Both the position numbers and the translations under genes were made by a program. From Chryseobacterium gleum (GTDB taxonomy: Bacteria > Bacteroidota > Bacteroidia > Flavobacteriales_D > Sanyastnellaceae), in NCBI GenBank assembly GCA_945862415.1, contig CAMAYP010000006.1:1-44953 (forward strand): 44,953 nt of DNA, in the 5' to 3' direction. The notes beneath the pieces were generated by a model that made no database searches, was not told the DNA's origin, and saw only the letters and a program-made list of their open reading frames with translations. Shown piece by piece: positions 33,170-41,211 of this stretch (positions within the stretch are counted from its first letter, which is position 1; each line of letters opens with the position of its first letter).

Positions 33170-33760
33170 TCAATGACCTCCCTCTTCGTTTGTTTCTTGG
33201 TGCTCATGATCATGCGATTCTGCATCGCCATGGTCATGGTTGCAGGTTCCTTGTTTCGCCCCGCCCTCGGGTTCTTTATAGCCTTGAATCATGATACCTG
33301 TGGCAACAAAATTCAGTACTTTCTTCGGTTCGGTAATCGCCGCGATTTCAGCTTCCGATTTTCCTTCTTCCTGAGCATAGTGCTTGAGCATTTCGACACT
33401 GATTTCGTCAAAGAAGGCCTTTCCTTTCGCCTTGGCGTTCAAGCCTTCACATCCTTCGATAGGAACAAAAAAGATATGGTCTGTAGTGATTTTCTGAACA
33501 CCGCTGTCCAACCGCATGTTGAGCCAACAACCGGCAGCGGGGCAGGTTTGGTCAATCACACCGTCAATGGTGGTGAAAATGGTGTCTTTACTTTCCAGTT
33601 GCGCCTCGATGGCTGATACAGGAATAGAGGCAGAAATATCAAATGAATCACCGTAAAACTCTCGGGTAACCGAGCCTTCATCGGCATTCGCATGGTTGTG
33701 ACCATGGTCGCAACCACCCATGAGCATTGCAGTCAATGAAAAGAACAAAATGTTTTTCAT
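33170..33760 (-). CDS. DUF4920 lipoprotein with His-rich tail
   Basis: 196 residues. Signal peptide and lipobox (LMGGC, Cys17) precede a short His-rich stretch HGHNHAN and a globular domain of the DUF4920 family, with GVIDQTCPAAGCWLNMRLDSG as its Cys motif. The C-terminus is also His/Glu-rich (CNHDHGDAESHDHEH). Both Cys and His clusters suggest a metal (Cu or Zn) or heme-handling role at the envelope, but no function is established for the family. A -10-like TACATTTG is at 33775-33782. Confidence 0.85.
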   Translation of the reverse strand: MKNILFFSLTAMLMGGCDHGHNHANADEGSVTREFYGDSFDISASIPVSAIEAQLESKDTIFTTIDGVIDQTCPAAGCWLNMRLDSGVQKITTDHIFFVPIEGCEGLNAKAKGKAFFDEISVEMLKHYAQEEGKSEAEIAAITEPKKVLNFVATGIMIQGYKEPEGGAKQGTCNHDHGDAESHDHEHQETNEEGGH

Positions 33761-33795
33761 GCCGGTATTTTAGTCAAATGTAATGGATTCGCATT

Positions 33796-34104
33796 TTACT
33801 TATCAGCTCCTTCGCTTACTTGTTTTGTAGCGCTCAGCCCAGCCTTTTCAACGCGCATGCGGCCTTGGTCGAGTTTGATAACCACGGTGGTTTCATCGGT
33901 TTCAATTACTTCACCGTGAATTCCGCCAATGGTCATAACGCGGTCACCCACTTTAACACCCTCTTGAAATTTGCGTTGATCTTTCGCCTTTTTCATCTGC
34001 GGGCGAATCATGAAAAAATAGAAAATGGCAAAGAAACCGACCATGAATAGCAGGGTGCCCATGCCGCCGCCTTGTCCTTGAGCTTGTAGAAGTGTGATAG
34101 TCAT
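33796..34104 (-). CDS. yajC: Preprotein translocase subunit YajC
   Basis: 102 residues: one N-terminal transmembrane helix (GTLLFMVGFFAIFYFFMIRPQ) and a small cytoplasmic domain with GDRVMTIGGIHGEV, diagnostic of YajC. It accompanies SecDF at the Sec translocon. The ATG at 34104 is used; the longer frame adds unrelated residues. It lies 19 bp after the DUF1573 gene, a pairing often seen in Bacteroidota. Confidence 0.93.
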   Translation of the reverse strand: MTITLLQAQGQGGGMGTLLFMVGFFAIFYFFMIRPQMKKAKDQRKFQEGVKVGDRVMTIGGIHGEVIETDETTVVIKLDQGRMRVEKAGLSATKQVSEGADK

Positions 34105-34123
34105 AACTGTTGTTGTTTTTATA

Positions 34124-34624
34124 TTAATGTGGTATTTCCATTTCCATGTGCACCGGTGATTGAACCGGAGCTGTATTGTCGACACCCACTACGGTGCCTT
34201 GTATGCGCAAAACTTCAACTGCAGGTATACAGTTGGTAAGCACTGATATGGACTTGTCGACCTTACCCGAGTTTCCTGTGCTATTAAACTCTACTGTAAT
34301 CTGTCCCGATTCACCGGGTGCAATAGGCTGATGTGGCCAATCCTTGGCGGTAGTGCAGCCACAAGATGGATTCACCTGCGTTATTAGAAGCGGGGACTGA
34401 CCGGTGTTGGTGAATCGAAACGTGTGCGGAAACTTCTCACCAATGGCCAGTGTTCCGAAGTTGCAGGTTGTTGAGTCGAAACTGATTATAGGAGCATTTT
34501 GTGATTGGCCACCTCCCGAAGGCGGGAAGTGAATCATGTCGGATGTAATTTGTTTATTGTCTGATTGACAAGCCAACAAAGCCATCGCAGCAATCAAGCA
34601 TGTTATGGTTTTATTAATGGTCAT
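34124..34624 (-). CDS. DUF1573 lipoprotein
   Basis: About 166 residues. Signal peptide and lipobox (ALLAC, Cys18 or so) precede an Ig-like ASH/MSP-type domain: FGTLAIGEKFPHTFRFTNTG, then the family motif PSCGCTTAKDWP. Function is unknown. The ATG at 34624 overlaps the end of the upstream gene by 11 bp, so the two are coupled; the longer frame is antisense-like sequence from that gene's acidic tail. Confidence 0.88.
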   Translation of the reverse strand: MTINKTITCLIAAMALLACQSDNKQITSDMIHFPPSGGGQSQNAPIISFDSTTCNFGTLAIGEKFPHTFRFTNTGQSPLLITQVNPSCGCTTAKDWPHQPIAPGESGQITVEFNSTGNSGKVDKSISVLTNCIPAVEVLRIQGTVVGVDNTAPVQSPVHMEMEIPH

Positions 34625-35204
34625 CGTAGCTGCTATATGAACCATTGAACTCGCTTTCATCAAAATAGTCTTCATCGGCATCAAACATGTCTTCATCCTT
34701 GTCATCGTCTTCCTCCACATCGCCATGCATTTCCGTAAACTCTTCCTCGCTGAATTCTGTTCCGAAGAGGTCCATTTCTTTTGAGTCTTGTGAAGGTGCG
34801 TCGCCATAAACCAATGCTACACGCGGATAAATCGTGCTAGGCATGTCTTTCTTAACTTCCATAAGCTCCACGTAGAAAATCCACATGCGCATGAAGTCAT
34901 ACACATATAGAACCTTTTCGGATGGTCGGCTCAACATATCGGCGAGCTTAGTCGACTTCATGCTTAGAGCAGCATCATCGGCCATATCCATGAGCGGAAT
35001 TTCTAGTCCCTTTTCCCACTGTTCATTACTCATATAGAAGCTGGCCATTTCGCCTGCTTCAAAATCGAAGGCGTCCAGAACAGCTTGATGCAGCTGTTCA
35101 AACGTTGCATCGGTTTCAATTTCTATATCACGAAACACATCTTGCTCGGTGTCGACTATTACACGGAACTTAAAGATGTTTACGTTAGTCAAATTCTTCG
35201 GCAT
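34614..35204 (-). CDS. Plasmid pRiA4b ORF-3-like protein
   Basis: 196 residues. The N-terminal half (IFKFRVIVDTEQDVFRDIEI; FEQLHQAVLDAFDFE; MASFYMSNEQWEKG; VLYVYDFMRMWIFYVEL) matches the pRiA4b ORF-3 / IS1096 passenger family, a domain of unknown function often linked to mobile elements but chromosomally conserved in Bacteroidota. The last 60 residues are extremely acidic (EDDDKDEDMFDADED). No transposase is nearby. It overlaps the DUF1573 gene. Function unknown. Confidence 0.82.
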   Translation of the reverse strand: MPKNLTNVNIFKFRVIVDTEQDVFRDIEIETDATFEQLHQAVLDAFDFEAGEMASFYMSNEQWEKGLEIPLMDMADDAALSMKSTKLADMLSRPSEKVLYVYDFMRMWIFYVELMEVKKDMPSTIYPRVALVYGDAPSQDSKEMDLFGTEFSEEEFTEMHGDVEEDDDKDEDMFDADEDYFDESEFNGSYSSYDDH

Positions 35205-35230
35205 GTTTTGAATTCAATTTTCTTTTACCC

Positions 35231-35262
35231 CTAAACCCGAGTTACCAGTACCTATTACCTGC
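35231..35262. repeat. Iterated TTACC / TACCT sequence
   Basis: TTACCAGTACCTATTACCTG and similar units fill the gap between the TPR and pRiA4b genes. The motif recurs at 35840-35860 (ACCTAATACCTATTCAC). Confidence 0.4.
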
Positions 35263-35774
35263 TAAAGCCCATTCACCATCTTGCTTACCTGCTTAATGTC
35301 GTTTTTCAAGTATCCCTTTGAATCGTATTTCTTGGCCTCATTGAGCAAGGTAATTGCTTCACGCTTTTTGCGTCGATTGGCAGAAATTACGGCGAGGTTG
35401 AGGTAAGCAGCAGCTTTATCATGATCAAGGCGCAAGCCGTGTTGAAGGGCCGTGCGGAAGTTCTTTTCCGATTGCGACAAACTATTGGTTTGAATATCTG
35501 CAGAGCCAAGCAAGAAATAATAGTACCCCTTTTGTTTTGCCCACAAGTGTTCTGGGTTGATCCGATTGAGCCAGATCTTGGCCTTGTCCATGCGTTGCAT
35601 GCGCATTTGGTAAAACACCATAATCATGCGTGTGCTTCTAAATACAACCAATACGAGAACGGCAGTAGCGAAAAGCAGTGTTATGCCCCAGCCCCAGCGA
35701 CCTTGAACGAAAAGGTAGGTATTGAAGGCGATAGCTGCAGCAGCAATGATAGATTTTATTATTCGAGTGTCCAT
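35262..35774 (-). CDS. Membrane protein with TPR domain
   Basis: 170 residues: two N-terminal hydrophobic helices (about 8-24 and 28-46) followed by a helical TPR-like part (YYYFLLGSADIQTNSLSQ; AYLNLAVISANRRKKREAITLLNEAKKY). It may anchor a protein-protein interaction surface at the inner membrane. I do not recognise a specific family. Iterated intergenic sequences lie on both sides. Confidence 0.7.
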   Translation of the reverse strand: MDTRIIKSIIAAAAIAFNTYLFVQGRWGWGITLLFATAVLVLVVFRSTRMIMVFYQMRMQRMDKAKIWLNRINPEHLWAKQKGYYYFLLGSADIQTNSLSQSEKNFRTALQHGLRLDHDKAAAYLNLAVISANRRKKREAITLLNEAKKYDSKGYLKNDIKQVSKMVNGL

Positions 35775-35776
35775 TG

Positions 35777-35816
35777 GGGAGGATTACGGATTTCAAATTA
35801 CGTATTACGAATTAGG
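35777..35816. repeat. Iterated ATTACG sequence
   Basis: GGATTACGGATTTC, then AAATTACGTATTACGAATTAGG, split into ATTACG-type units, upstream of the TPR gene. It is AT-rich, intergenic and of unknown role. Confidence 0.45.
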
Positions 35817-35866
35817 GCAATTACCAAAACACATATTCCCTAACACCTAATACCTATTCACTAACA

Positions 35867-35900
35867 TAAAAAAAGCTGCCATTTTTCTGACAGCTTTTCA
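35867..35900 (-). terminator. Intrinsic terminator of trxA
   Basis: On the minus strand AAAAGCTGTC pairs with GGCAGCTTTT (one G-T pair) around an 8-nt loop, ending in a T-run. It starts 18 bp after the thioredoxin stop. Confidence 0.85.
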
Positions 35901-35917
35901 AAAATTCTATCTGCCTG

Positions 35918-36235
35918 TTACAGCAGTGCATCCATTTTTTCGGTTAGAACATTTTTAGGTACGATACCTACGCTCTTATCCACTATTTCACCACCTTTCA
36001 GGAAGATGATAGTAGGGATGTTACGGATTCCGAAACGGGTGCTGATTTCAGGATTCTCGTCAACGTTTACTTTGCCTACTACAGCTTTGCCGTCGTAGTC
36101 GTTTGCAATTTCGTCAACGATGGGGCCTACCATGCGGCAGGGGCCGCACCATTCTGCCCAAAAGTCAATCATCACAGGCTTTTCGCTGTTTTGAACCAGC
36201 TCGGCGAAGTTTTGATCCGTGATTTGTGTTGCCAT
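35918..36235 (-). CDS. trxA: Thioredoxin
   Basis: 105 residues, the standard length. The redox motif is FWAEWCGPCRM and the cis-Pro loop is IRNIPTIIFLKGG. It reduces protein disulfides in the cytoplasm, fed by thioredoxin reductase (not in window). No signal peptide. It appears monocistronic, with a -10-like TACATTTG at 36334-36341 and a clear terminator downstream. Confidence 0.96.
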   Translation of the reverse strand: MATQITDQNFAELVQNSEKPVMIDFWAEWCGPCRMVGPIVDEIANDYDGKAVVGKVNVDENPEISTRFGIRNIPTIIFLKGGEIVDKSVGIVPKNVLTEKMDALL

Positions 36236-36333
36236 TCTATATTCGTTTTAATTTAAAATCTATTCCATCAAATACAATCAACAGGCCATTCAGTTTACGC
36301 TGTCAATTAGTCTGTTCTCTTCAAAATTGGCGA

Positions 36334-36341
36334 CAAATGTA
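36334..36341 (-). promoter_or_regulatory. -10-like box upstream of trxA
   Basis: TACATTTG on the minus strand, about 98 bp before the ATG. No TTG lies at the expected spacing, so this is a partial match only. Confidence 0.35.
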
Positions 36342-36389
36342 CATTCAGAAAACAAGTGCCGTTCGTTTTTTTGCTAACAGCACAGTTAC

Positions 36390-37079
36390 TTATTTATTGC
36401 CTGTTGAGTCGATGCTGATTAGTTCAACTTCGAAAATGAGCGTTGAGTAAGGCTTAATGACCGGGCTTGGTGATTGAGCGCCGTATGCCAGGTTTTCTGG
36501 AATGTAGAATTTGTATTTGCTACCCACGCTCATCAACTGAACGCCTTCTGTCCAACCCGGAATCACTTGGTTAAGACCGAACGATGCAGGCTCGCCGCGA
36601 TCAACCGAACTATCGAATACGGTGCCGTCGATAGTTGTTCCATGGTAATGTACTGTCACCATATCTGTTGCCTGAGGCTTCATTCCGGTTCCTTCATTCA
36701 TCACTTGATACTGAAGACCACTCGCGGTTGACATTACACCTGGCTTGCTCTTGTTCTCAGCCAGAAATTTCACCCCTGCGTCCTTATCAACAGCGGCCTT
36801 TGCTTCTTGTTTCTTCATCATAACCTCTTGGATAAAAGCCTCCGCTTCTTGCAACTCCATTGCACCGGTGCTATCCTTTTGGTCTTTCATACCCTTAATA
36901 AGCATTTCGTAGTTCAAGTCACTCAGTTCGCTCTGCATAAAGCTGCTACCGATACTCAGACCGATGGTGTAGCTCAAGCTGTCACGCTGATCTTTCATTT
37001 TGACATTGCTGACTTTGCTTTGTTCGCAGCTGCTGAGCATGCTACCGCAAGCAACGAGGCAGAGAATAAATTTTTTCAT
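36390..37079 (-). CDS. FKBP-type peptidyl-prolyl isomerase lipoprotein
   Basis: 229 residues. A lipobox (LSSCEQ, Cys18) follows the signal peptide. An N-terminal FKBP-N dimerisation region (about 30-110; SYTIGLSIGSSFMQSEL) precedes the FKBP domain (VTVHYHGTTIDGTVFDSS; GWTEGVQLMSVGSKYKFYIP; LAYGAQ; LIFEVELISI). It would fold exported proteins in the periplasm. Its promoter faces that of rpsO. Confidence 0.93.
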   Translation of the reverse strand: MKKFILCLVACGSMLSSCEQSKVSNVKMKDQRDSLSYTIGLSIGSSFMQSELSDLNYEMLIKGMKDQKDSTGAMELQEAEAFIQEVMMKKQEAKAAVDKDAGVKFLAENKSKPGVMSTASGLQYQVMNEGTGMKPQATDMVTVHYHGTTIDGTVFDSSVDRGEPASFGLNQVIPGWTEGVQLMSVGSKYKFYIPENLAYGAQSPSPVIKPYSTLIFEVELISIDSTGNK

Positions 37080-37111
37080 GGTAATAGTAGAATAATGGTA
37101 TTTTAAGGGCG

Positions 37112-37140
37112 CGAAAGTAGGGGCATTGGTTCAATTTCAA
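37112..37140 (-). promoter_or_regulatory. Bacteroidota-type promoter for the FKBP gene
   Basis: On the minus strand TTG (37140-37138), an 18-bp spacer and TACTTTCG (37119-37112), 33 bp before the ATG. It is divergent from the rpsO promoter. Confidence 0.6.
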
Positions 37141-37167
37141 GCGCATGTAAAAAAAACTTCACAAACT

Positions 37168-37200
37168 TTGGTGACAAAGCGAGGCCGTGTGCTACATTTG
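37168..37200 (+). promoter_or_regulatory. Bacteroidota-type promoter for rpsO
   Basis: TTG (37168-37170, within TTTG), a 22-bp spacer and TACATTTG (37193-37200). The -7 box matches TAnnTTTG exactly; it lies 69 bp before the ATG. Confidence 0.65.
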
Positions 37201-37268
37201 CACCCCTTAAAAACCGAAAGTTTTCGGCAAACAGGATTCACATAACAATCACTTACATAAGTATTAGC

Positions 37269-37538
37269 ATGTATCTTACATCAGAAAAAAAAGAAGAGAT
37301 TTTCAAGAAACACGGAAAATCTGAGAAAGACACTGGTTCATCTGAAGGCCAGATTGCATTATTCTCATTTCGCATCAGCCACCTCACAGAACACTTGAAG
37401 GTGAACAAGAAAGACTTTGGCACACAGCGCAGCCTTATCCGTCTTGTAGGTAAACGTCGCAGCTTGCTCGACTACTTGCAGAAGACAGATATTGCCCGCT
37501 ATCGTGCTATTGTTAAAGAGCTTGATCTCCGCAAATAA
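37269..37538 (+). CDS. rpsO: 30S ribosomal protein S15
   Basis: 89 residues, the usual length. Typical S15 sequence: GSSEGQIALFSFRISHLTEHL and GKRRSLLDYLQKTDIARYRAIV. S15 binds 16S rRNA early in 30S assembly. It stands upstream of pnp, the arrangement known from many bacteria, and ends in a strong terminator. Confidence 0.98.
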   Translation: MYLTSEKKEEIFKKHGKSEKDTGSSEGQIALFSFRISHLTEHLKVNKKDFGTQRSLIRLVGKRRSLLDYLQKTDIARYRAIVKELDLRK

Positions 37539-37557
37539 TATCGCGCAAACTGCGCTA

Positions 37558-37600
37558 GCGAAAGGGCAATTGAACACAATTGCCTTTTCGCGTTTTTTTT
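37558..37600 (+). terminator. Intrinsic terminator of rpsO
   Basis: GCGAAAGGGCAATTG pairs with CAATTGCCTTTTCGC (one G-T pair) around an AACA loop and is followed by a run of eight T. It lies between rpsO and pnp, so pnp either depends on read-through or has its own weak promoter. Confidence 0.9.
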
Positions 37601-37630
37601 AACCGACGTTTTTATCCGAAAAAAGAAGCA

Positions 37631-39775
37631 ATGAACTACGAATTGGTAACCCAAACCATAGACTTGGGAGATGGTCGCCCGGTCACAATTGAAACCGGTA
37701 AACTAGCCAAACAGGCCAATGGCTCTGTTGTGGTAAGACAAGGAGATACAATGTTGTTGGCTGCAGTTGTAGCTAGCACACAAGCTAAAGAAGGTGTCGA
37801 TTTTCTGCCGTTGACGGTGGAGTATCGCGAAAAATACGCGGCCGCAGGTCGTTTTCCGGGTGGCTACTTCAAGCGTGAAGCTCGTCCATACGATGACGAA
37901 ATTCTCGTAGCCCGCCTCATCGACCGCGCATTGCGTCCGATGTTCCCCGATGATTTTCACGCGGAGGTTCAAGTTGTAGTTAACTTAATTTCTGCCGATA
38001 AAGAGAACATGTCTGATAGCCTTGCCGGTTTGGCAGCTTCAGCTGCTCTTGCGGTTTCTGACATTCCATTCAACGGACCAATTTCAGAGGTTCGTGTTGC
38101 TCGTATCAACGATCAAATCGTAGTGAACCCAACTTGGGCTCAGCTTGCTACTGCCGACCTTGAGTTGATGGTTGCCGGTACTTTGGATAGCATCGTGATG
38201 GTGGAAGGAGAGATGAAGGAAGTTTCTGAAGCCGAAATGATTCATGCTCTCGAAATTGCTCACGAAGCAATCAAAGCCCAGTGTCGTGCTCAACAGGAAA
38301 TGGCCTCTAAGGTTGCTAAGTCAAGTCCAAAACGCAGCTACGATCACGAGCCGAAAGATGAAGAGTTGAAGAAGCGCGTATGGAGCGAGTGTTATGAGAA
38401 CTATTACACTACAGCTAAAACGCCGTCAGACAAGACTACTCGTTCGGATGCATTTCATGCTATACAAGAAGCATTCGAAGCTCAGCTTTCTGATGAGGAA
38501 AAGACTTCTAAACGTTTCTTAATCAATAAATACCACCACGACTGTTTGAAAGATGCCATGAGGAATATGATCCTCAATGAAGGTATTCGTTTAGATGGCC
38601 GCAGCACTACTCAGATTCGCCCAATTTGGAGTGAAGTAGGGTATTTGCCGGGTGCACACGGTTCGAGCGTTTTCACTCGCGGTGAAACGCAATCACTGAC
38701 CACGCTTACATTAGGTACAAAACTCGACCAACAGATGATTGACAGCGCGGTTATGCCACGCGAAGATCGCTTCTTGTTGCACTATAACTTCCCGCCATAC
38801 AGCACAGGCGAGGCGCGTCCTATTCGTGCAACCAGCCGCCGCGAAATCGGCCACGGTAACTTGGCTCTTCGTGCGTTGAAGCCAGTTATTCCACCTCAAA
38901 GTGTATGTCCTTACGCAATACGCATTGTGTCTGATATTCTTGAGTCGAATGGTTCTTCATCTATGGCAACCGTTTGTGCTGGTACATTGGCACTTATGGA
39001 TGGCGGTGTGCAGATTTCTGCACCTGTTTCCGGAATTGCGATGGGTATGATTACTAACGAGGACAACTCGAAGTATCAGATTCTCTCCGATATCTTGGGC
39101 GACGAAGATCACCTCGGCGATATGGACTTCAAAGTTACCGGCACTGCCAAAGGAATTACAGCATGTCAGATGGATATCAAGATCAAAGGCTTGAGCATGG
39201 ACATGGTGAAGAATGCGTTGGAACAGGCCCGTCAAGGTCGCCTTCACATCTTGGACGAAATGCTCAAGACCATGGATAAGCCGGCAGACGATTACAAGCC
39301 ACATGCACCACGCATTGTTTCGCTTGAAATCCCGAACGATATGATTGGCGCTGTAATTGGCCCCGGTGGTAAAATCATTCAGGAAATCCAGAAAACAACC
39401 AGCACAATCATCACCATCACAGAAGTGGATAACAAAGGTGTTGTTGAGATTGCGTCGGCCAATAAAGAGAACCTCGATGCAGCCTTGAAACGAGTGCGCA
39501 GCATTGTTTTCCCTCCGCAAATTGAAGTTGGGGAAATTTATGAGGGTGTAGTCAAGAATATCCAAGCTTTCGGTGCGTTCGTTGAGATCCTTCCGAAACA
39601 AGACGCGCTTTTGCACGTATCGGAAATCGACTGGAAGCGAATAGAAGATGTTCGTGATGTGCTCAAGGAAGGTGATAAGATTAAAGTTCAAGTGATTGGT
39701 AAAGACCCTAAGAACGGCAAGTACAAATTGTCGCGCAAGGTTTTGATGCCAAAGCCTGAGGCTCAATCGAACTAG
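37631..39775 (+). CDS. pnp: Polyribonucleotide nucleotidyltransferase (PNPase)
   Basis: About 714 residues. Two RNase PH cores are visible ([31 protein letters not shown], then [18 protein letters not shown]), then a KH domain ([15 protein letters not shown]) and a C-terminal S1 domain ([22 protein letters not shown]). It degrades RNA 3' to 5' with phosphate and can add tails. The ATG at 37631 is used, since the longer frame starts with TTG inside the rpsO terminator. A short hairpin follows the stop. Confidence 0.97.
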   Translation: MNYELVTQTIDLGDGRPVTIETGKLAKQANGSVVVRQGDTMLLAAVVASTQAKEGVDFLPLTVEYREKYAAAGRFPGGYFKREARPYDDEILVARLIDRALRPMFPDDFHAEVQVVVNLISADKENMSDSLAGLAASAALAVSDIPFNGPISEVRVARINDQIVVNPTWAQLATADLELMVAGTLDSIVMVEGEMKEVSEAEMIHALEIAHEAIKAQCRAQQEMASKVAKSSPKRSYDHEPKDEELKKRVWSECYENYYTTAKTPSDKTTRSDAFHAIQEAFEAQLSDEEKTSKRFLINKYHHDCLKDAMRNMILNEGIRLDGRSTTQIRPIWSEVGYLPGAHGSSVFTRGETQSLTTLTLGTKLDQQMIDSAVMPREDRFLLHYNFPPYSTGEARPIRATSRREIGHGNLALRALKPVIPPQSVCPYAIRIVSDILESNGSSSMATVCAGTLALMDGGVQISAPVSGIAMGMITNEDNSKYQILSDILGDEDHLGDMDFKVTGTAKGITACQMDIKIKGLSMDMVKNALEQARQGRLHILDEMLKTMDKPADDYKPHAPRIVSLEIPNDMIGAVIGPGGKIIQEIQKTTSTIITITEVDNKGVVEIASANKENLDAALKRVRSIVFPPQIEVGEIYEGVVKNIQAFGAFVEILPKQDALLHVSEIDWKRIEDVRDVLKEGDKIKVQVIGKDPKNGKYKLSRKVLMPKPEAQSN

Positions 39776-39785
39776 GCTGACATTG

Positions 39786-39809
39786 GATAGGTTTCAAACC
39801 TGTCTTTTT
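39786..39809 (+). terminator. Terminator-like hairpin after pnp
   Basis: GATAGGTTT and AAACCTGTC pair (one T-G) with almost no loop and are followed by five T. The minimal loop makes it a weak candidate. Confidence 0.5.
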
Positions 39810-39870
39810 AGCCAACTTGCTTGAATCAAAAATGCTTAAACAGGGTTTTCCCTACAATTGAAAACAATAG

Positions 39871-40740
39871 ATGAGGCAATTAAAAATCACTAAACAGGTA
39901 ACGAACCGGGAAACCGCTTCGTTGGACAAATACCTGCAGGAGATTGGTCGTGTAGACTTGATTACTGCAGAAGAGGAAGTGGAGTTGGCCAAGCGCATCA
40001 AGGCCGGAGATCAGGTTGCTTTGGAGAAACTTACAAAAGCCAACCTTCGTTTTGTGGTTTCTGTATCGAAACAATACCAAAACCAAGGCTTGAGCTTGCC
40101 CGATTTGATTAATGAGGGTAACCTCGGACTTATCAAGGCAGCACAGCGCTTTGACGAAACGCGTGGTTTCAAATTCATCTCGTATGCGGTATGGTGGATT
40201 CGTCAATCGATTTTGCAGGCGTTGGCCGAACAGTCACGTATTGTTCGTCTTCCCCTCAATAAGATTGGTTCCATCAACAAAATCAACAAGGCATTCGCCA
40301 AGTTGGAGCAGGAGTTCGAGCGTCCGCCTACACCCGCTGAATTAGCTGAAGTGTTGGAAATGACATTGGACGAGGTGAAGCAGTCGATGCGCAACAGCGG
40401 TCGTCACGTATCGATGGATGCTCCATTGAAAGACGGTGATGATAGCAGCAGCACGATGTATGACGTACTTCAGACAAATGATACTCCTTCACCGGATACT
40501 GATTTATTGCATGAATCGTTGCGTAAGGAAATCGAGCGTTCGTTGCGCACGCTTACCAGCCGCGAAGCAGATGTGGTTCGTTTGTACTTCGGTTTGAATG
40601 GTGAGCACCCACTTACCTTGGAAGAAATCGGAGAGCGCTTTGACTTGACACGCGAACGTGTGCGTCAAATTAAAGAGAAGGCAATTCGCCGATTGAAACA
40701 CACCAGCAGAAGTAAAATCTTGAAGTCCTATTTGGGATAA
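39871..40740 (+). CDS. rpoD: Primary sigma factor RpoD/SigA (sigma-70), Bacteroidota type
   Basis: 289 residues, beginning near region 1.2 with no region 1.1, as typical in Bacteroidota. Region 1.2: [25 protein letters not shown] (first part). Region 2: [20 protein letters not shown] and [20 protein letters not shown] (region 2.3-2.4). Region 3 follows, and region 4.2 is [20 protein letters not shown]. It directs RNA polymerase to TTG/TAnnTTTG promoters, several of which are seen here. It follows pnp by 95 bp and ends in a terminator. Confidence 0.96.
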   Translation: MRQLKITKQVTNRETASLDKYLQEIGRVDLITAEEEVELAKRIKAGDQVALEKLTKANLRFVVSVSKQYQNQGLSLPDLINEGNLGLIKAAQRFDETRGFKFISYAVWWIRQSILQALAEQSRIVRLPLNKIGSINKINKAFAKLEQEFERPPTPAELAEVLEMTLDEVKQSMRNSGRHVSMDAPLKDGDDSSSTMYDVLQTNDTPSPDTDLLHESLRKEIERSLRTLTSREADVVRLYFGLNGEHPLTLEEIGERFDLTRERVRQIKEKAIRRLKHTSRSKILKSYLG

Positions 40741-40790
40741 CATCATTCAAAAGACCAGAGGCATTTTGTTCATTGCCGATAGGTTAAACA

Positions 40791-40826
40791 TAGCAAAGGC
40801 TCCGGAGACGGGGCTTTTGCTATTTT
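40791..40826 (+). terminator. Intrinsic terminator of rpoD
   Basis: TAGCAAAGGCTCC pairs with GGGGCTTTTGCTA (two wobble pairs) around GGAGAC and is followed by TTTTT. Confidence 0.8.
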
Positions 40827-40901
40827 TGGTACTGATCACTGGGTGACGATACCTAAATAGCGTTGACCGACACCTCGGCTCCAATCGGTGACTGCGCAAC
40901 G

Positions 40902-40985
40902 TCTCATTCTGATTCTAACTGTGTTTCTCTCTCTGGAATTTAGAAAGAGAGGCAGCAACAGAAACACAAACACAAACAGAATGAG
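40902..40985. repeat. Palindromic hexamer-arm repeat, copy H (diverged)
   Basis: CTCATTCTGATTC starts the left arm; the core is CTCTGGAATTTAGAAAGAG; the right arm is built of AGAAAG, AGAGGC, AGCAAC, AGAAAC, ACAAAC, ACAAAC and AGAATG units, one of the longest right arms seen. The GGCGC tail is replaced by AGGTTTGCCGAGG. It sits between rpoD and rpsA. Confidence 0.78.
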
Positions 40986-41068
40986 GTTTGCCGAGGGATG
41001 ACCTTTTAACGTCATTGTCCCCAGTACTTTTTTTTTACTTTTTCCGCTGAAAATCAACCCATCCACAC

Positions 41069-41076
41069 TATATTCG
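41069..41076 (+). promoter_or_regulatory. -10-like box upstream of rpsA
   Basis: TATATTCG, a -7 box variant also seen before other genes here. No clear TTG at the expected distance. It would give a leader of about 130 nt. Confidence 0.4.
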
Positions 41077-41152
41077 CGGCCCCTTTACCCGTAAGGTAAG
41101 AGGTCGTAGCTTCTGCATTCCGGCTGCGATAAACAACACAGTAAAACCCCTT

Positions 41153-41188
41153 CTGTCTTGGTGAATGCCTTGATTTTTCAAGAGACAG
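41153..41188 (+). promoter_or_regulatory. Structured rpsA 5' leader hairpin (possible autoregulatory element)
   Basis: CTGTCT (41153-41158) pairs with AGACAG (41183-41188), and inside it CTTGA (41169-41173) pairs with TCAAG (41178-41182), leaving a 10-nt bulge on the 5' side. It ends 23 nt before the rpsA ATG. S1 autoregulates its own mRNA in other bacteria; a similar role here is inference. Confidence 0.4.
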
Positions 41189-41211
41189 GATACAATTAAT
41201 ACCAAAGCCAG

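Larger units (their letters stand above)
40741..41211. other. 471-bp gap: rpoD terminator, palindromic repeat H, rpsA leader
   Basis: From left to right it holds the rpoD terminator, a palindromic hexamer-arm repeat (copy H), a T-rich stretch containing CCCCAGTACTTTTTT, a -10-like box TATATTCG (41069-41076) and a structured rpsA 5' leader of roughly 130 nt. No additional gene was seen. Confidence 0.6.

Noticed and set aside
34614-35204. Insertion sequence remnant, because of the pRiA4b/IS1096 passenger name
   Set aside because: No transposase fragment, terminal inverted repeat or target duplication is seen; the gene is intact and overlaps its neighbour as in an operon.
37580-37630. Longer start for pnp
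   Set aside because: The frame opens with TTG inside the rpsO terminator; [13 protein letters not shown] at 37631 is the normal PNPase beginning.
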